A stretch of 64,000 nucleotides of DNA from Angiostrongylus vasorum (taxonomy: Eukaryota; Nematoda; Chromadorea; Rhabditida; Metastrongylidae), in contig JADANN010000461.1 in the NCBI GenBank assembly GCA_018806985.1, positions 1,426,001 through 1,490,000 on the forward strand. The letters run 5' to 3'. A program made the translations under genes and the position numbers. Every line of letters starts with the position of its first letter. Position 1 is the first letter of the stretch. Shown here in pieces: positions 33,301 to 40,439 of this stretch. The notes below the pieces were generated by a model that was given only the letters and a program-made list of their open reading frames with translations, ran no database searches and had not been told where the DNA came from.

Positions 33301-34352
33301 AATTACGTTTCATTGCATAATGCTGCACGAATAGAACAGGAAGGAAAGTGTAAACGGGTAAGAGTCGGGTGCGTGAGTCCCTCTCGTAACACCACGGCTC
33401 TAAGGGAGATGAAATCGCCAACACGTCGGCCATCGACCAACAACAACAAAAGTGTAAAAGATTTTTTGTTTAGAAAAGATTCACGATTCGTAGATGGTAC
33501 GTATTTGAACAAAGCGTTCGAGAAAGATCTTCCAAAGGACAACGACACGACAGTGACACCACGGACTAAACAACTCGACAAGGTGCATCTTTATGACAAA
33601 AAGTTAATTAAGCAGTTTTTCTTAATAGAAACTATGTTTTTGCGTACCAAATTCTCAAAGGAGAAAGGGAAAAGGTGTGTATGGAAACAAAAGAAGACAG
33701 AACCGAGATTTACGGCTTCTTACTATAGACGGCCTCAAGTTTGCCCTGAGCATGTGAGGGATACCGTTCATTTTTTATGAGAAAACAATATTCTGATGTC
33801 ATTTTTAGTTTCTGGCCACTGGTGAAAATATGGACAACATTTACGAGTTGTTCAGTGAGTTACTGGATCGAAAACTAAGAGAATTTAACACGACAAGAGA
33901 AAAAGCGACGGTCCAAGACGAAGGCGAAGACATTCATGACGACTACATGCAACAAATGGTTTTCTTATGTTTCTCCTTCTTTTTTCTTCTCTCTTCCTTC
34001 AAATATAATCACGCCTTTAAAGCAGCTGAAGTGTAATTTTACTATTTTTTGCATTTAAAAAATCTCTTTAAGCACGTGCCTCCAGATCTACATGGGGATA
34101 TTTTACCCCCCTAAAAATACAAAAAAGCACCACTCTACTCTCATTTTTTTCTTAGACATGGCATGAGAAAGCATTTTGTTCCGTTAAGAATTTTTCGCTT
34201 CTCAGCCCTTAAGCAGGTTCCCATTTTGATGAATTCACTTAAGCACAAGAATCATTCAAAAAACCATTCTTTTTTGTTATATACAGGTTATAGATGAAGC
34301 TCACGGCAATTGTGAGAACGGAAATGTCACTAAAACAATTGTATTCCTTTAG
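15261..34352 (+). CDS. nhx: Na+/H+ exchanger, NHE/SLC9A plasma-membrane type (nematode nhx family), 17 recognised exons
   Basis: The spliced exons encode a membrane protein exchanging Na+ for H+. Conserved NHE signatures appear in the right order: [18 protein letters not shown] (inhibitor-binding helix), [48 protein letters not shown], and FLQ joined to GTTIRPL at a splice junction. A signal peptide precedes them and a polar tail follows. Recognised coding length is about 688 codons, so with the missing exon the protein would have the usual NHE size. Splice phases agree at all junctions from 18,222 onward, except for one extra base at 24,752-24,756. At least one exon between 15,356 and 18,052 was not found. 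Family membership is certain. Which of the several nematode nhx paralogues it matches is not settled; it looks closest to the intestinal/epithelial group. An inferred gut role rests only on family knowledge. Confidence 0.93.
15375..15437. repeat. ATTC tetranucleotide repeat, intronic
   Basis: CACTCACTCATTCATTCATT units begin about 20 bases after the first exchanger donor site. Confidence 0.95.
16381..16580 (-). repeat. Family B element, intronic
   Basis: CATGGCAGGGTATAATGTGA and GTGGGGATCGAACACGC identify a reverse copy. An open reading frame through it is a by-product of the repeat. Confidence 0.88.
16895..17045 (+). repeat. Family B element, partial, intronic
   Basis: It keeps the 3' half only, GTGTTCGATCCCCATCGCAA to GCAAACATCTCAGCAGC. 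With the reverse copy at 16,381 it could pair in the primary transcript. Confidence 0.82.
17399..17783 (+). repeat. Family D repeat, intronic
   Basis: CTCCCAACGGTTTACCGCC to GACGAGCCATTGAAGTATCA. It is sense-oriented and upstream of the exchanger exon at 18,052. Confidence 0.92.
18052..18222 (+). CDS. nhx: Exchanger exon: PDSSLL helix and [14 protein letters not shown] motif
   Basis: The acceptor TTTTCAG ends at 18,051. The exon encodes [20 protein letters not shown] and, near its end, [14 protein letters not shown], the helix that in mammalian NHE proteins contributes to cation and amiloride binding. The donor GGTAATC splits the last glycine codon after its first base. Confidence 0.93.
18304..18396 (+). 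CDS. nhx: Exchanger exon: YFMPNR membrane segment
   Basis: It encodes [20 protein letters not shown] followed by [12 protein letters not shown]. The acceptor is TTTCAG at 18,303 and the donor is GTAAGA at 18,397. Its phase continues the previous exon across an 81-base intron. Confidence 0.92.
18838..18938 (+). CDS. nhx: Exchanger exon: ISAVDP segment
   Basis: It encodes [16 protein letters not shown] and then [17 protein letters not shown], the first half of the highly conserved [14 protein letters not shown] block. The acceptor is TTTTTAG and the donor GTGAGT follows CCG in phase 0. Confidence 0.92.
18998..19093 (+). CDS. nhx: Exchanger exon: FEE and GEALFND catalytic core
   Basis: It encodes [17 protein letters not shown] and [15 protein letters not shown]. 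The acidic residues of FGEALFND correspond to the transport-critical Glu and Asp of animal NHE proteins, and both are present. The intron before it is only 59 bases. The donor is GTACGT at 19,094. Confidence 0.93.
19206..19520 (+). repeat. Family C repeat, old copy, intronic
   Basis: TGTTCGATCCTGCTTCAGG, GCAAATTGGTGCCAGACAC and GAATAAATCGACCACATTC show the family order in decayed form. Confidence 0.65.
20085..20392 (+). repeat. Family B element, full length, intronic
   Basis: GTAGTAGGCAGCAGTTAAAA to GCAAATATCTCAGCTTCATT. The tRNA-like core carries GGTGTGGTGGTGAACGCG (A box) and GCGCGTTCGTC (B-box position). Confidence 0.9.
20525..20790 (-). repeat. Family A-like SINE, very old copy, intronic
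   Basis: The tail GTTCGACGTTGATCAACCG and later TCGGAGGGATGAAAGC and GAGATTTGAACC match the family loosely. It sits in the exchanger intron 19,094-20,848. Confidence 0.55.
20849..21003 (+). CDS. nhx: Exchanger exon: VLYQMFKSF segment and following helix
   Basis: It encodes [20 protein letters not shown] and, later, [20 protein letters not shown]. It follows the GVTV exon in phase 0 and ends inside a lysine codon before GTATGT. Confidence 0.92.
21400..21747 (-). repeat. Family D repeat, intronic, inverted
   Basis: The antisense copy runs from CTCACTGGTTGTGCGGGCCC to AAATCATTGGGAGGATAT. Confidence 0.92.
22347..22590 (-). pseudogene. Possible pogo/Tigger-type transposase remnant (helix-turn-helix part)
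   Basis: The - strand is open for about 78 codons and contains KFKRLSGW followed 16 residues later by [20 protein letters not shown]-like DNA-binding domains of pogo/Tigger transposases have FKxSxGW followed by ICGEA-V. No catalytic part is visible downstream. It lies inside an exchanger intron, antisense to the gene. The match is suggestive only. Confidence 0.3.
22786..23065 (+). repeat. Family A tRNA-derived SINE, intronic
   Basis: Head (GCGCGTGTGACGCAGTGTTC), body (CAGACTTGTCTGGGAGGATA) and tail (GATTGATCAACGCCGATAG) are all present, in the sense orientation of the exchanger gene. Confidence 0.9.
24714..24816 (+). CDS. nhx: Exchanger exon with a one-base insertion (frameshift)
   Basis: After acceptor TTTCCAG the first frame reads [14 protein letters not shown]. 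The next frame reads [18 protein letters not shown]. In NHE proteins these form one continuous segment ([14 protein letters not shown]). The exon is 103 bases, and phase bookkeeping with both neighbours needs 102. The surplus base lies in the T run at 24,752-24,756. The donor is GTGAGT at 24,817. This is either a sequencing or assembly error or a real disabling mutation. Confidence 0.88.
24890..25165 (-). repeat. Family A-like SINE, old copy, intronic
   Basis: It retains CGACTCCATTCGTAGCATTG, ATAAGTCTGGTACTAAGTTG, and a head CCTCTAACTACAGCGATGC. Confidence 0.65.
25215..25575 (+). repeat. Family C repeat, intronic
   Basis: Head GGGTAGCGTAGTGGTAGTGA and GGTTCGACCTCGCACCC are well preserved. 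The body ends GCAAGAAGTGCTAGGTTTTG. Confidence 0.88.
25595..25940 (-). repeat. Family D repeat, intronic, inverted
   Basis: The antisense copy runs from CTTGGACGAGCCGTCCTCAC to GTAGACCGTTCGGAGG, with a ~30-base deletion near 25,850. Confidence 0.9.
26139..26261 (+). CDS. nhx: Exchanger exon: [14 protein letters not shown] and SETVIF
   Basis: It encodes [20 protein letters not shown] and [18 protein letters not shown]. The SSETVIF glutamate matches a residue important for ion transport and inhibitor binding in mammalian NHE1. The acceptor CTTTACAG ends at 26,138. The donor is GTGAGA after AT. Confidence 0.93.
27189..27283 (+). CDS. nhx: Exchanger exon: FLGLSTMSS and FCLIYRTIG
   Basis: It encodes [18 protein letters not shown] and [13 protein letters not shown]. 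Its first base completes the methionine left open by the previous exon. The donor is GTAAGC. Confidence 0.92.
27525..27605 (+). repeat. tRNA-like fragment of an unassigned SINE, intronic
   Basis: GGTGGCACTGTGGTCGGTAT resembles an A-box region and ACACGTCGACCCATG a B-box region. A 9-base hairpin (GGTATGACT / AGTCATACC) lies at 27,541-27,566. It does not fold as a normal tRNA. Confidence 0.45.
27918..28310 (+). repeat. Family D repeat, intronic
   Basis: AGTCCTCCCAACGGTTTACC to GAACGGCCATCCAAGCGTCC, sense orientation. Confidence 0.92.
28499..28554 (+). CDS. nhx: Exchanger micro-exon: [18 protein letters not shown]
   Basis: This 56-base exon encodes 18 residues plus the rest of a glycine codon. 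The basic [10 protein letters not shown] stretch matches the NHE loop before the YGGLRG helix. The acceptor is TTTGTAG and the donor is GTAATT. Confidence 0.9.
28605..28885. repeat. Family B foldback pair, intronic
   Basis: A reverse half (28,615-28,805) is followed by a forward 3' end (28,820-28,885: CACCTACGGTCCGGAGTTTT, GCAAATATCTCAGCC), giving a hairpin inside the exchanger intron 28,555-29,574. Confidence 0.8.
29179..29452 (+). repeat. Family A tRNA-derived SINE with target-site duplication, intronic
   Basis: This full copy is bracketed by the direct repeat TTCTTTATAC at 29,156-29,165 and 29,453-29,462, as expected for retrotransposition by target-primed reverse transcription. Confidence 0.9.
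29575..29718 (+). CDS. nhx: Exchanger exon: [10 protein letters not shown] helix
   Basis: It encodes [20 protein letters not shown] and, near its end, [21 protein letters not shown] is among the most conserved motifs of the family and is needed for folding and surface delivery. The exon is in phase 0 on both sides. Confidence 0.95.
29937..30212 (+). repeat. Family A tRNA-derived SINE, intronic
   Basis: The sense-oriented copy has head GAGCGTGTGTGGCAGTGATC and tail GAAGTCGAATGCGTGGCGCC. It lies in the next exchanger intron after the previous copy. Confidence 0.88.
30773..30862 (+). CDS. nhx: Exchanger exon: end of membrane domain (IRPL)
   Basis: It encodes [18 protein letters not shown] and [12 protein letters not shown] in 30 codons. 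The IRPL motif marks the last membrane helix and the start of the cytoplasmic tail. The acceptor is TTCCAG and the donor is GTAACA. Confidence 0.92.
30863..31631 (+). other. Exchanger intron without recognised repeats
   Basis: Nothing but intronic sequence is seen in this 769-base intron. The intron at 31,703-32,534 is similar except for the partial family B copy at its 3' end. Confidence 0.6.
31632..31702 (+). CDS. nhx: Exchanger exon: proximal tail, [14 protein letters not shown]
   Basis: It encodes [20 protein letters not shown] and LRD. It corresponds to the (F/Y)LDH-GIEDI-G-GH segment of NHE tails, an intracellular regulatory region. The acceptor is TTTTGCAG and the donor is GTAAGA. Confidence 0.92.
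32380..32500 (+). repeat. Family B element, partial, intronic
   Basis: GGTGGTGCAGTGAGTAACAC, ACATGTTCGAAACCTGCC and GCAAATATCGCAGCATCATT remain, ending about 35 bases before an exchanger exon. Confidence 0.8.
32535..32708 (+). CDS. nhx: Exchanger exon: tail helix [15 protein letters not shown]
   Basis: It encodes [19 protein letters not shown] and [19 protein letters not shown]. It matches the amphipathic part of NHE tails (family pattern RFNKKYVKKCLI). Just upstream, at 32,380-32,500, is a partial family B copy. The donor is GTAAGC. Confidence 0.9.
33300..33582 (+). CDS. nhx: Exchanger exon: variable cytoplasmic tail
   Basis: Reading from an acceptor at 33,299 gives [16 protein letters not shown], and later the charged, serine/threonine-rich [20 protein letters not shown]. 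The 3' end is uncertain. AAG before GTGCAT at 33,583 gives the right phase for the next exon, and so does a stronger donor (GTAAGA) at 33,358, which would remove 75 residues. Both forms could occur. The sequence composition between the two donors looks coding. Confidence 0.7.
33809..33958 (+). CDS. nhx: Exchanger exon: penultimate, acidic tail
   Basis: It encodes [20 protein letters not shown] and [10 protein letters not shown], 50 codons in phase 0. The acceptor ATTTTTAG is good. The donor GTTTTC is weak, but skipping it runs into a T-rich stretch and a stop at 34,034. Confidence 0.75.
34287..34352 (+). CDS. nhx: Exchanger terminal exon
   Basis: After acceptor ATACAG, 21 codons read [20 protein letters not shown] plus L, then TAG at 34,350. 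The phase matches the previous exon and a polyadenylation signal follows closely. No conserved C-terminal motif is recognised. Confidence 0.7.
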   Translation, partial: VIDEAHGNCENGNVTKTIVFL

Positions 34353-34384
34353 TAAAGCTTTCATATAAGTTAAGAATTACAGTC

Positions 34385-34390
34385 AATAAA
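34385..34390 (+). terminator. Polyadenylation signal AATAAA of the exchanger gene
   Basis: AATAAA lies 33 bases after the stop codon, a spacing typical of compact nematode 3' untranslated regions. A family C repeat begins about 35 bases later. Confidence 0.65.
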
Positions 34391-34421
34391 TTACTAATTT
34401 CTGTTATTAACTGCTTATTGA

Positions 34422-34778
34422 GAGGGGCGGATAGCAAAGTGGTTCGGTCATCACAAGCATGGTGTTAGTCCGTTTCCGCTCCGGCTCAACCAAACCTCTC
34501 ATCCCTCCGAGGTTCACCACATTGGTACCGGACTTGCACGGGAAAAAAATCACTCTCTGTAATACAATCAGGAACGTGTCAGCACGATTACTTCAGCACT
34601 CCAGGGAGAATCGAATCGAATCGATCGAAGCATTCTACGACAACCAAGATGAAATGAAAATCCTCGAGCGATAGCCGAAGCCACGCGTAAAAGTTGGAAG
34701 ATCTTTGTGGATAATGGACGCAGGGAACCAAATAGAATGTGAAAAGTGGTGGGGTCCGCACAGTAGACGGGAAAACAG
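34422..34778 (+). repeat. Family C repeat, first of a tandem pair
   Basis: GGATAGCAAAGTGGTTCGGT to GTCCGCACAGTAGACGGG. It begins about 30 bases after the exchanger polyadenylation signal. Confidence 0.85.
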
Positions 34779-34824
34779 GTCATATAAAGACGAAAATAAA
34801 AAAAATCACTTATTGGGACTAGGG

Positions 34825-35165
34825 TAGCACAGGTGTAGCGAAGCCGATCAACACGAGCGCAGTGCCGGCTCGACCCCACCATTAACTCAGCAAGCCTCTC
34901 ATCCTTGTGGGATCAGAAAATTAGTAACAAACTTGTCGGGAAACGTCCACTCCTTGCAATCCTAGTAGGAACTTTCTAGTTCGGCTATTCTAGGACTCAA
35001 GAAGGAATCGAGTCGACCACCATTCAACGACATTTATGAAGAAGACGACAACCATCAAACCATAGCCGAGCCCACATGCAGAAAGTTAAACGGCATTCGT
35101 GGATGTTGGATGCGATGAAACAAATCGAATGCTAGAAACGCTCGGATGCGCACAGTAGATGGACG
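34825..35165 (+). repeat. Family C repeat, second of a tandem pair
   Basis: GGGTAGCACAGGTGTAGCGA to GATGCGCACAGTAGATGGAC, same orientation as the preceding copy. Confidence 0.85.
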
Positions 35166-35234
35166 ATTAGTATAAAATCGGAGTAGAAAAAAAAGCGAAA
35201 CGAAAAAGTTATTGCTTGTTATCTTTATGGCGCA

Positions 35235-35285
35235 ATGACGGTAACAATAACAACAGTAATAATAATAACAGTAAAAATAATAAAG
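35235..35285. repeat. AAT/AAC simple repeat, left of a family A copy
   Basis: AATAACAACAGTAATAATAA units border the SINE tail. Confidence 0.9.
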
Positions 35286-35545
35286 CGCTCGGTGTTGGTC
35301 AATCCCTAAGGGATACGCCAAACATTCGACTTCATCAAGCATCGTTAGAGGCGATTAAATGCATATCTGACTTATACAGTGACTCTCTGTGGCCTACGGA
35401 TGTATCGAGTCAGTGCTGCGATCCTTCCAAATAGGTCTCGTACTAATTTCCAGACCCCGGAGGTATGGAAGGCTTGGTCAGCCTGGGGCACTGGATCGAA
35501 CCATGTGCGCTGCAGGGCACCTCTAACCACAGCACGCGCTGCGTT
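35280..35545 (-). repeat. Family A tRNA-derived SINE inside simple repeats
   Basis: The reverse copy is flanked on both sides by AAT/AAC-type repeats, so it probably inserted into, or seeded, a microsatellite. Confidence 0.88.
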
Positions 35546-35612
35546 AAATAACAATATTGATAACAATAATAATAGTAATAGTAATAATAATAATAACAAT
35601 CACAATAGTACA
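35545..35612. repeat. AAT/AAC simple repeat, right of a family A copy
   Basis: AATAACAATAATAATAG-like units directly follow the SINE head. Confidence 0.9.
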
Positions 35613-36009
35613 ATGACAACTTCATGTGTGCTTTTTAAGGAAGCAGTGAATTGTTTTCTTTGCACATTATTTAGCACACTGGTTTTTGTCCACGTTTCGG
35701 CCACATTTTGATGTCTTCCGATTTATGGGACCATTATAATTCAATTTTTTTCAGGGTTCACACACAAATATTCGGCAACCGTTAAACAATGATATATTAG
35801 AGCTGAACGATCCCTACCGTAGGGGTGGACGAAGACAAAGCACTGGTCAAATGAAGGAGAAGAAAAATACTGACATCCAGAACGTCTAACGAATAGACAC
35901 CAAATTTGAGGTGTCGGTTGTCTGTTTTTCTATTAACAAAAAAAGTCATAGATGGAACCGAAATTGAGATCGCTATTGTAATTGTTGTAAACAGTCCTGT
36001 TTTGAACTC

Positions 36010-36345
36010 CCACGTCCGACTTTCTATTAACCTCGGCATTGATCAAGTAATTCTTCGTATTCTTGTTGAGCAAACACGAGGTGTTATTTTTTATTCTTTA
36101 TTCACGAGCAAGCTGACGTTTCGGCGGATTTCGCCTTCCTCAGAGCCGCTTTCTATGAGGCTTCCACTGAGTATGTCGCGTGGAGACCAACCGCACAGAG
36201 TTCACATGGAAGCGTAATATATTACTCAGTGGAAGCCTCATAGAAAGCGGCTCTGAGGAAGGCGAAATCCGCCGAAACGTCAGCTTGTTCGTGAATAAAG
36301 AATAAAAATAACACCTCGTGTTTGCTCAACAAGAATACGAAGAAG
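36010..36345. repeat. Family E foldback, ~120-bp near-perfect arms
   Basis: The left arm, 36,053-36,173, starts CTTCGTATTCTTGTTGAGCA. The right arm, 36,222-36,342, ends TGCTCAACAAGAATACGAAG. About 48 bases of spacer separate them. Both carry the motif GCCGAAACGTCAGC, on opposite strands, and an AATAAAGAATAAAAATAA-like stretch. The arms are almost identical, which suggests recent origin or gene conversion. Confidence 0.92.
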
Positions 36346-37255
36346 TCCTGCTTTGCTCCACTCGGGTCCTCTATAAACCATTGCTCATCAGCTTAAGAAA
36401 AATATTCATGAAGATCTTACTAACCGTTGATTCTGCAACAATGAGTGAAACTTGACCACTGCGATCAGCGAAGCTTCTTCTCTAGAAGTCTGGTTAGGTT
36501 TTTAAAAGACTGGCATGCTTCTAGGTACCGTAGTAGTTTACCGTAGCTGTGAAATGTTTAGGATTTCACCGTTTTGAAGTAACTTAAGATGAATAAAAGA
36601 AGACAAGTCTGTTTCCTTTTTCCTTTTTGACAAGACCATTTGTCTATTGAAGTTCTTCGTTTCGTTTAGAAGAGTTTTCCTGGCCAAACTTCATTGGCTG
36701 ACTAATTTGTGAAGTTGTTTTTCTTCTCATGAATAACCACATTTCTTCGATTTGCTGTTACAAATATTTTTTGTAGTAAATCCTCTTCTAGCTGAATTCG
36801 GACTAAAATCGTTTTATTGGAATTCTCTTTACTATGCCGTTATTCCATCCAGTGATCATTATCATCTACTATCACTATTGAGCAGTACAAGTGCAATCCA
36901 TGTTCATGAAGTCCGTATACTGGAGCTGTCGTCGCCTTTAGTTCCTGACGAAATCCTTAACTTTTGTTGAAGCGAAAGACGGTTGTGTAAGGATTTTTTT
37001 TTCTAAATGCTATTAAAGAATTGTTGATTGTGACGTATCTGATTAAATTAAAAGCTGAGTTTGTTGATCGGATTGAAACCGCTCAAAGTCGTTAGGATAG
37101 AAGGTACCGAACTACTCCGTAAACTTCCCCTTATAATTTTTTTTCACAATTTGTGGGGTTGTGTACTTTTTACACATGTCAAGATAGCGGGGAAAAAACC
37201 GGTGAAAAAACGAAAATTCGAAGAGTATTGTGTCGCAGGTGACGAGAACTTCTAG
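36346..37255. other. Gene-poor stretch
   Basis: Short open frames at 36,752-36,970 and 37,061-37,255 show no family or convincing splice sites. Confidence 0.5.
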
Positions 37256-37578
37256 TCAGTCAAGTCGCTCCAACTCTGAGCAAACCTCCCTGGTTTCCTC
37301 TGAAATCGTCAACACAGTATCAGACATGTCTAGATAGAGCTTCCTCAGAACCGTATGCGTTGTTAAAGGGGTATGTTGAAGAGGTTGAAACGCCTCACTA
37401 TCTGAGCTATCCTTGGATTCCAAGTAGAATGAAGTTAACCAGTATTCGACGACATCCTCGAAGAAGACAGAGTCTTCAAGAAGCAACTGAACGCACAGAG
37501 AAATCTGCAAAACACTATGGATGATGAACATGAGACTACGATTCGAAAGCAGAAAATGCTGCCGTATACACAGTAAGT
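37256..37578 (+). repeat. Family C repeat, old copy
   Basis: ATTCGACGACATCCTCGAAG, AAGACAGAGTCTTCAAGAAG and GAATGAAGTTAACCAG follow the family body. The head is unrecognisable. Confidence 0.55.
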
Positions 37579-37999
37579 GAAGTCGACTCACAAAAGTAAT
37601 TTCGCCAAGTTGAAGACCAATGTTTCATAAGAAATGCCAGCATGATTATGTTATACTCATCAAAATGTCTCTTTCTCTATTTGCTTGCAGGTTTAATTAT
37701 CCTAGGTTGATAATCATGGTCTCTGTCAACGTTTTGATGACTAATACAGGTCCAGGGATCTTACTACATGTAGATGTGGTGCAGTATAAAGCCGGACATC
37801 CATTCTTCTTGAATGATCATCCGGTTCAAAGTTGCGAAACAGCTTAAAACTTCCATAGACATAGATTTATGCTGCGACAGAGCTCTAAACCTCATTACAA
37901 TCTTTTCCTTAGCACGCTTCTTAAGGACGGAGTCCAGTAACAACTTCGATTGATTGGGGAGAAAGGTGGACTTTAGTGGTGCTGCGTTGAGTTAAGTAG

Positions 38000-38290
38000 A
38001 TAAAGCATGAAGGATCCAGCGCTGATCGCTCTCTCAAGGATGCTCTTAGTAGTGTACTCCATTCGTGTCACTATGCAGGTAGAGTGAATATTTCAATTAT
38101 ACAATGATTTGCGGAAGCTTACTAACGTATCGAGTCCGTATTTCTTGTCTCTCATGCAAGTTTTGTGCTAAGTTTCCAGACTCGGAAATGGCAAGGTTAG
38201 CTTGGTGTGTGAGATCGAACCAACCACCAAGTTTTAATTGCAGAGTTGCTTTAACCGCCTGACTTACCAACTCGATTCTAAGCATATAGG
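38000..38290 (-). repeat. Family A-like SINE, old copy
   Basis: It retains a tail-like CAGCGCTGATCGCTCTCTCA, CATTCGTGTCACTATG, and later GAGATCGAACCAACC near the head. Confidence 0.45.
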
Positions 38291-38864
38291 TAGAAAATGA
38301 CTTATTCGTGAATGGCTCACCGTAAGTCAGCGCTAAGTATGTAACAGGTCGAGTTGCCCGACCAACAGTGGATAGGCTGATATGGTTCACTAACCTCTTA
38401 CTCATCCGGCTGTTTCCTGTCGTATCAGTCTATTCACCAAACATCAAAATATTTCTGGAGAATCTACACACAACACATTTATATGTAACGTAATCCATCA
38501 ATTCTACCAGTCTTCACAATGATGTTGTATGATTTCGTAAAGGAGTCATTGTCGAGATTTCTACACGAATCTGGTTGAAATGTTATTCAAGAGTTGAGTA
38601 ATCAACTTCATAGCCCTCTTGAAAGGCAATGGTACAGAATTAACCCTCTAATAGTCTAGAAAATGAGACTAGTGGTAAGGATACATCGGTACTCCATACC
38701 ACTGATATTGACTGGATCCACGTAAATCCACATCTCAAGAATAAACGGCTGTGAAAAAGTCGAATCAATTCATCTGGCCTCTAAACAAGGTGTATGAGAC
38801 GAAATAATTCCTACAACAATCTCCGACTGTTCCCCAAGAGCAAGATTTCATTAACCTCGGCCAT

Positions 38865-39250
38865 GATCAACAATTCACTAATTTTTTTTGATGAGCACAT
38901 ACTATGCTGTTATTATACTTTTCATTCACGATAGCTGACATTTCGGCGGACTTCGCCTTCTTCCGCCTGGAAAGGTCAAGCTTACTGCAATCTGGCCGGC
39001 CTCTCCGGAGAATTAGCCAACCACGCGAACTATGTTTGGTTTGTTTCCACTTGAAATACCTGGTGGAGTACTTAAGGAAGGCTGTAGGTGTGTTAACAAG
39101 CTGTTTTGTTTGCAGTGCTTTTAAAATCTATGTTTCATCGTTTTCTTGCTGCGGTTATGGAAGTATTTGGCTCACTAGGTTGCACTCAACTTGACCTTTC
39201 TAGGCTCTGAGAGAGGCGAAATCTGCCGAAATAGCGGCTCTGCTGAACAA
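38865..39250. repeat. Family E foldback, diverged
   Basis: GCTGACATTTCGGCGGACTT with CTGGAAAGGTCAAGC on the left pairs with TTGACCTTTCTAGGCTCTGA and GCGAAATCTGCCGAAAT on the right. Confidence 0.75.
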
Positions 39251-39334
39251 AAAGGACAATCACAACTTTATGAATGCTTGCCGAAAAAGATGACGGGCCT
39301 CATATTAACTAAACAGTGGAACAAGGATTTATTG

Positions 39335-39620
39335 AGAAGCGCAGCAGCGCAGTAGTCAGAGGTGGCCTGCAATACATACGTAGTCTTTAGTTCGATCCTG
39401 CGTCACTCACTAGGAGTTTCATCTCTCCGGGGTCGCAAAATGTATGCCAAACTTATCTAGAAGGTTAGCAGTATTCACATGATGCATCGGTGAACAATTG
39501 CGAATCATTATATAGACCAGATAGGTATTTAACCATTTCTAATGACACTTGAAAGAGTCGAATGCGCGGCGCATCCGTCAACGATTGATCAGCGCCAAGA
39601 GTTTTATCCTTCGTCCTTTT
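39335..39620 (+). repeat. Family A tRNA-derived SINE, diverged
   Basis: Head GCAGCGCAGTAGTCAGAGG with B box TAGTTCGATCC and tail GATTGATCAGCGCCAAGAG are present. Confidence 0.8.
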
Positions 39621-39999
39621 AACTACTATTTCACCCACAGATATCCTAGACCTAGAATAGTGATACGTTCAAAGTTTTGTCACCATCCTCATGTATAAGA
39701 AGAAGCTTTTACTCCTTACCTTCATTAACTGCAGACCCGTTCGGGATAAAGGTGATTGCGTTTGGATCCGCTCGAGAAGAGCAGACAAAAAAATAATTTC
39801 CGAGTTGTTGACTGCAAAGGAAAACTGTCGAGAGGTCTAGATTTCACCTTGATTAACATCCAGACAACTCTATCTTTCCAAAATGAACCCAATTTGCAAG
39901 GTTTTACCGCATACTCCAAATGACGGAAACGTGCTCGTGCTCCATTCAAGCGTGTATCCTTTATCTAAACAAGAAAAACCATGCTTTTTTACTATTTAA

Positions 40000-40335
40000 C
40001 TTTCTCATTTAGTGCCTATTATTTCTTTATGGCAGGGCATGATGTGTGATACAACCATAATAATGCCGAGATATTTGCAAAACTCCGGACCGCAGTGTTG
40101 AATGTCTGCGGTGGGAACGAACGCGCTATTAACCTTTCCGGGGGCCAACGCGTTCACACCACACTATGTGGGTCTTTCGTTTCGCCTGTCTGTCAGCTAG
40201 TTTTGTCGATCAGTGCCACCAGCATTTATCCGTCAACGTGATTGGTCTGGGGAGCCCAAATCGGCAAGGAATCCAGTTAGGCAGAGGCTGTGGTCGAAAT
40301 CACAGTGCTAACTTTTTATTTACTTTCTACTGCAT
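40000..40335 (-). repeat. Family B element, full length
   Basis: The reverse copy runs from TATGGCAGGGCATGATGTG through GTGGGAACGAACGCGC to GGGGAGCCCAAATCGGC. Confidence 0.88.
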
Positions 40336-40439
40336 TACGGTAGGGTGTTGTGTATGATACAATCACGATGATATATTTGTTATTTGACAACAATATTATT
40401 TGTTTAAACTGTTCAGCTTAAACAACACTGATGTACCTT

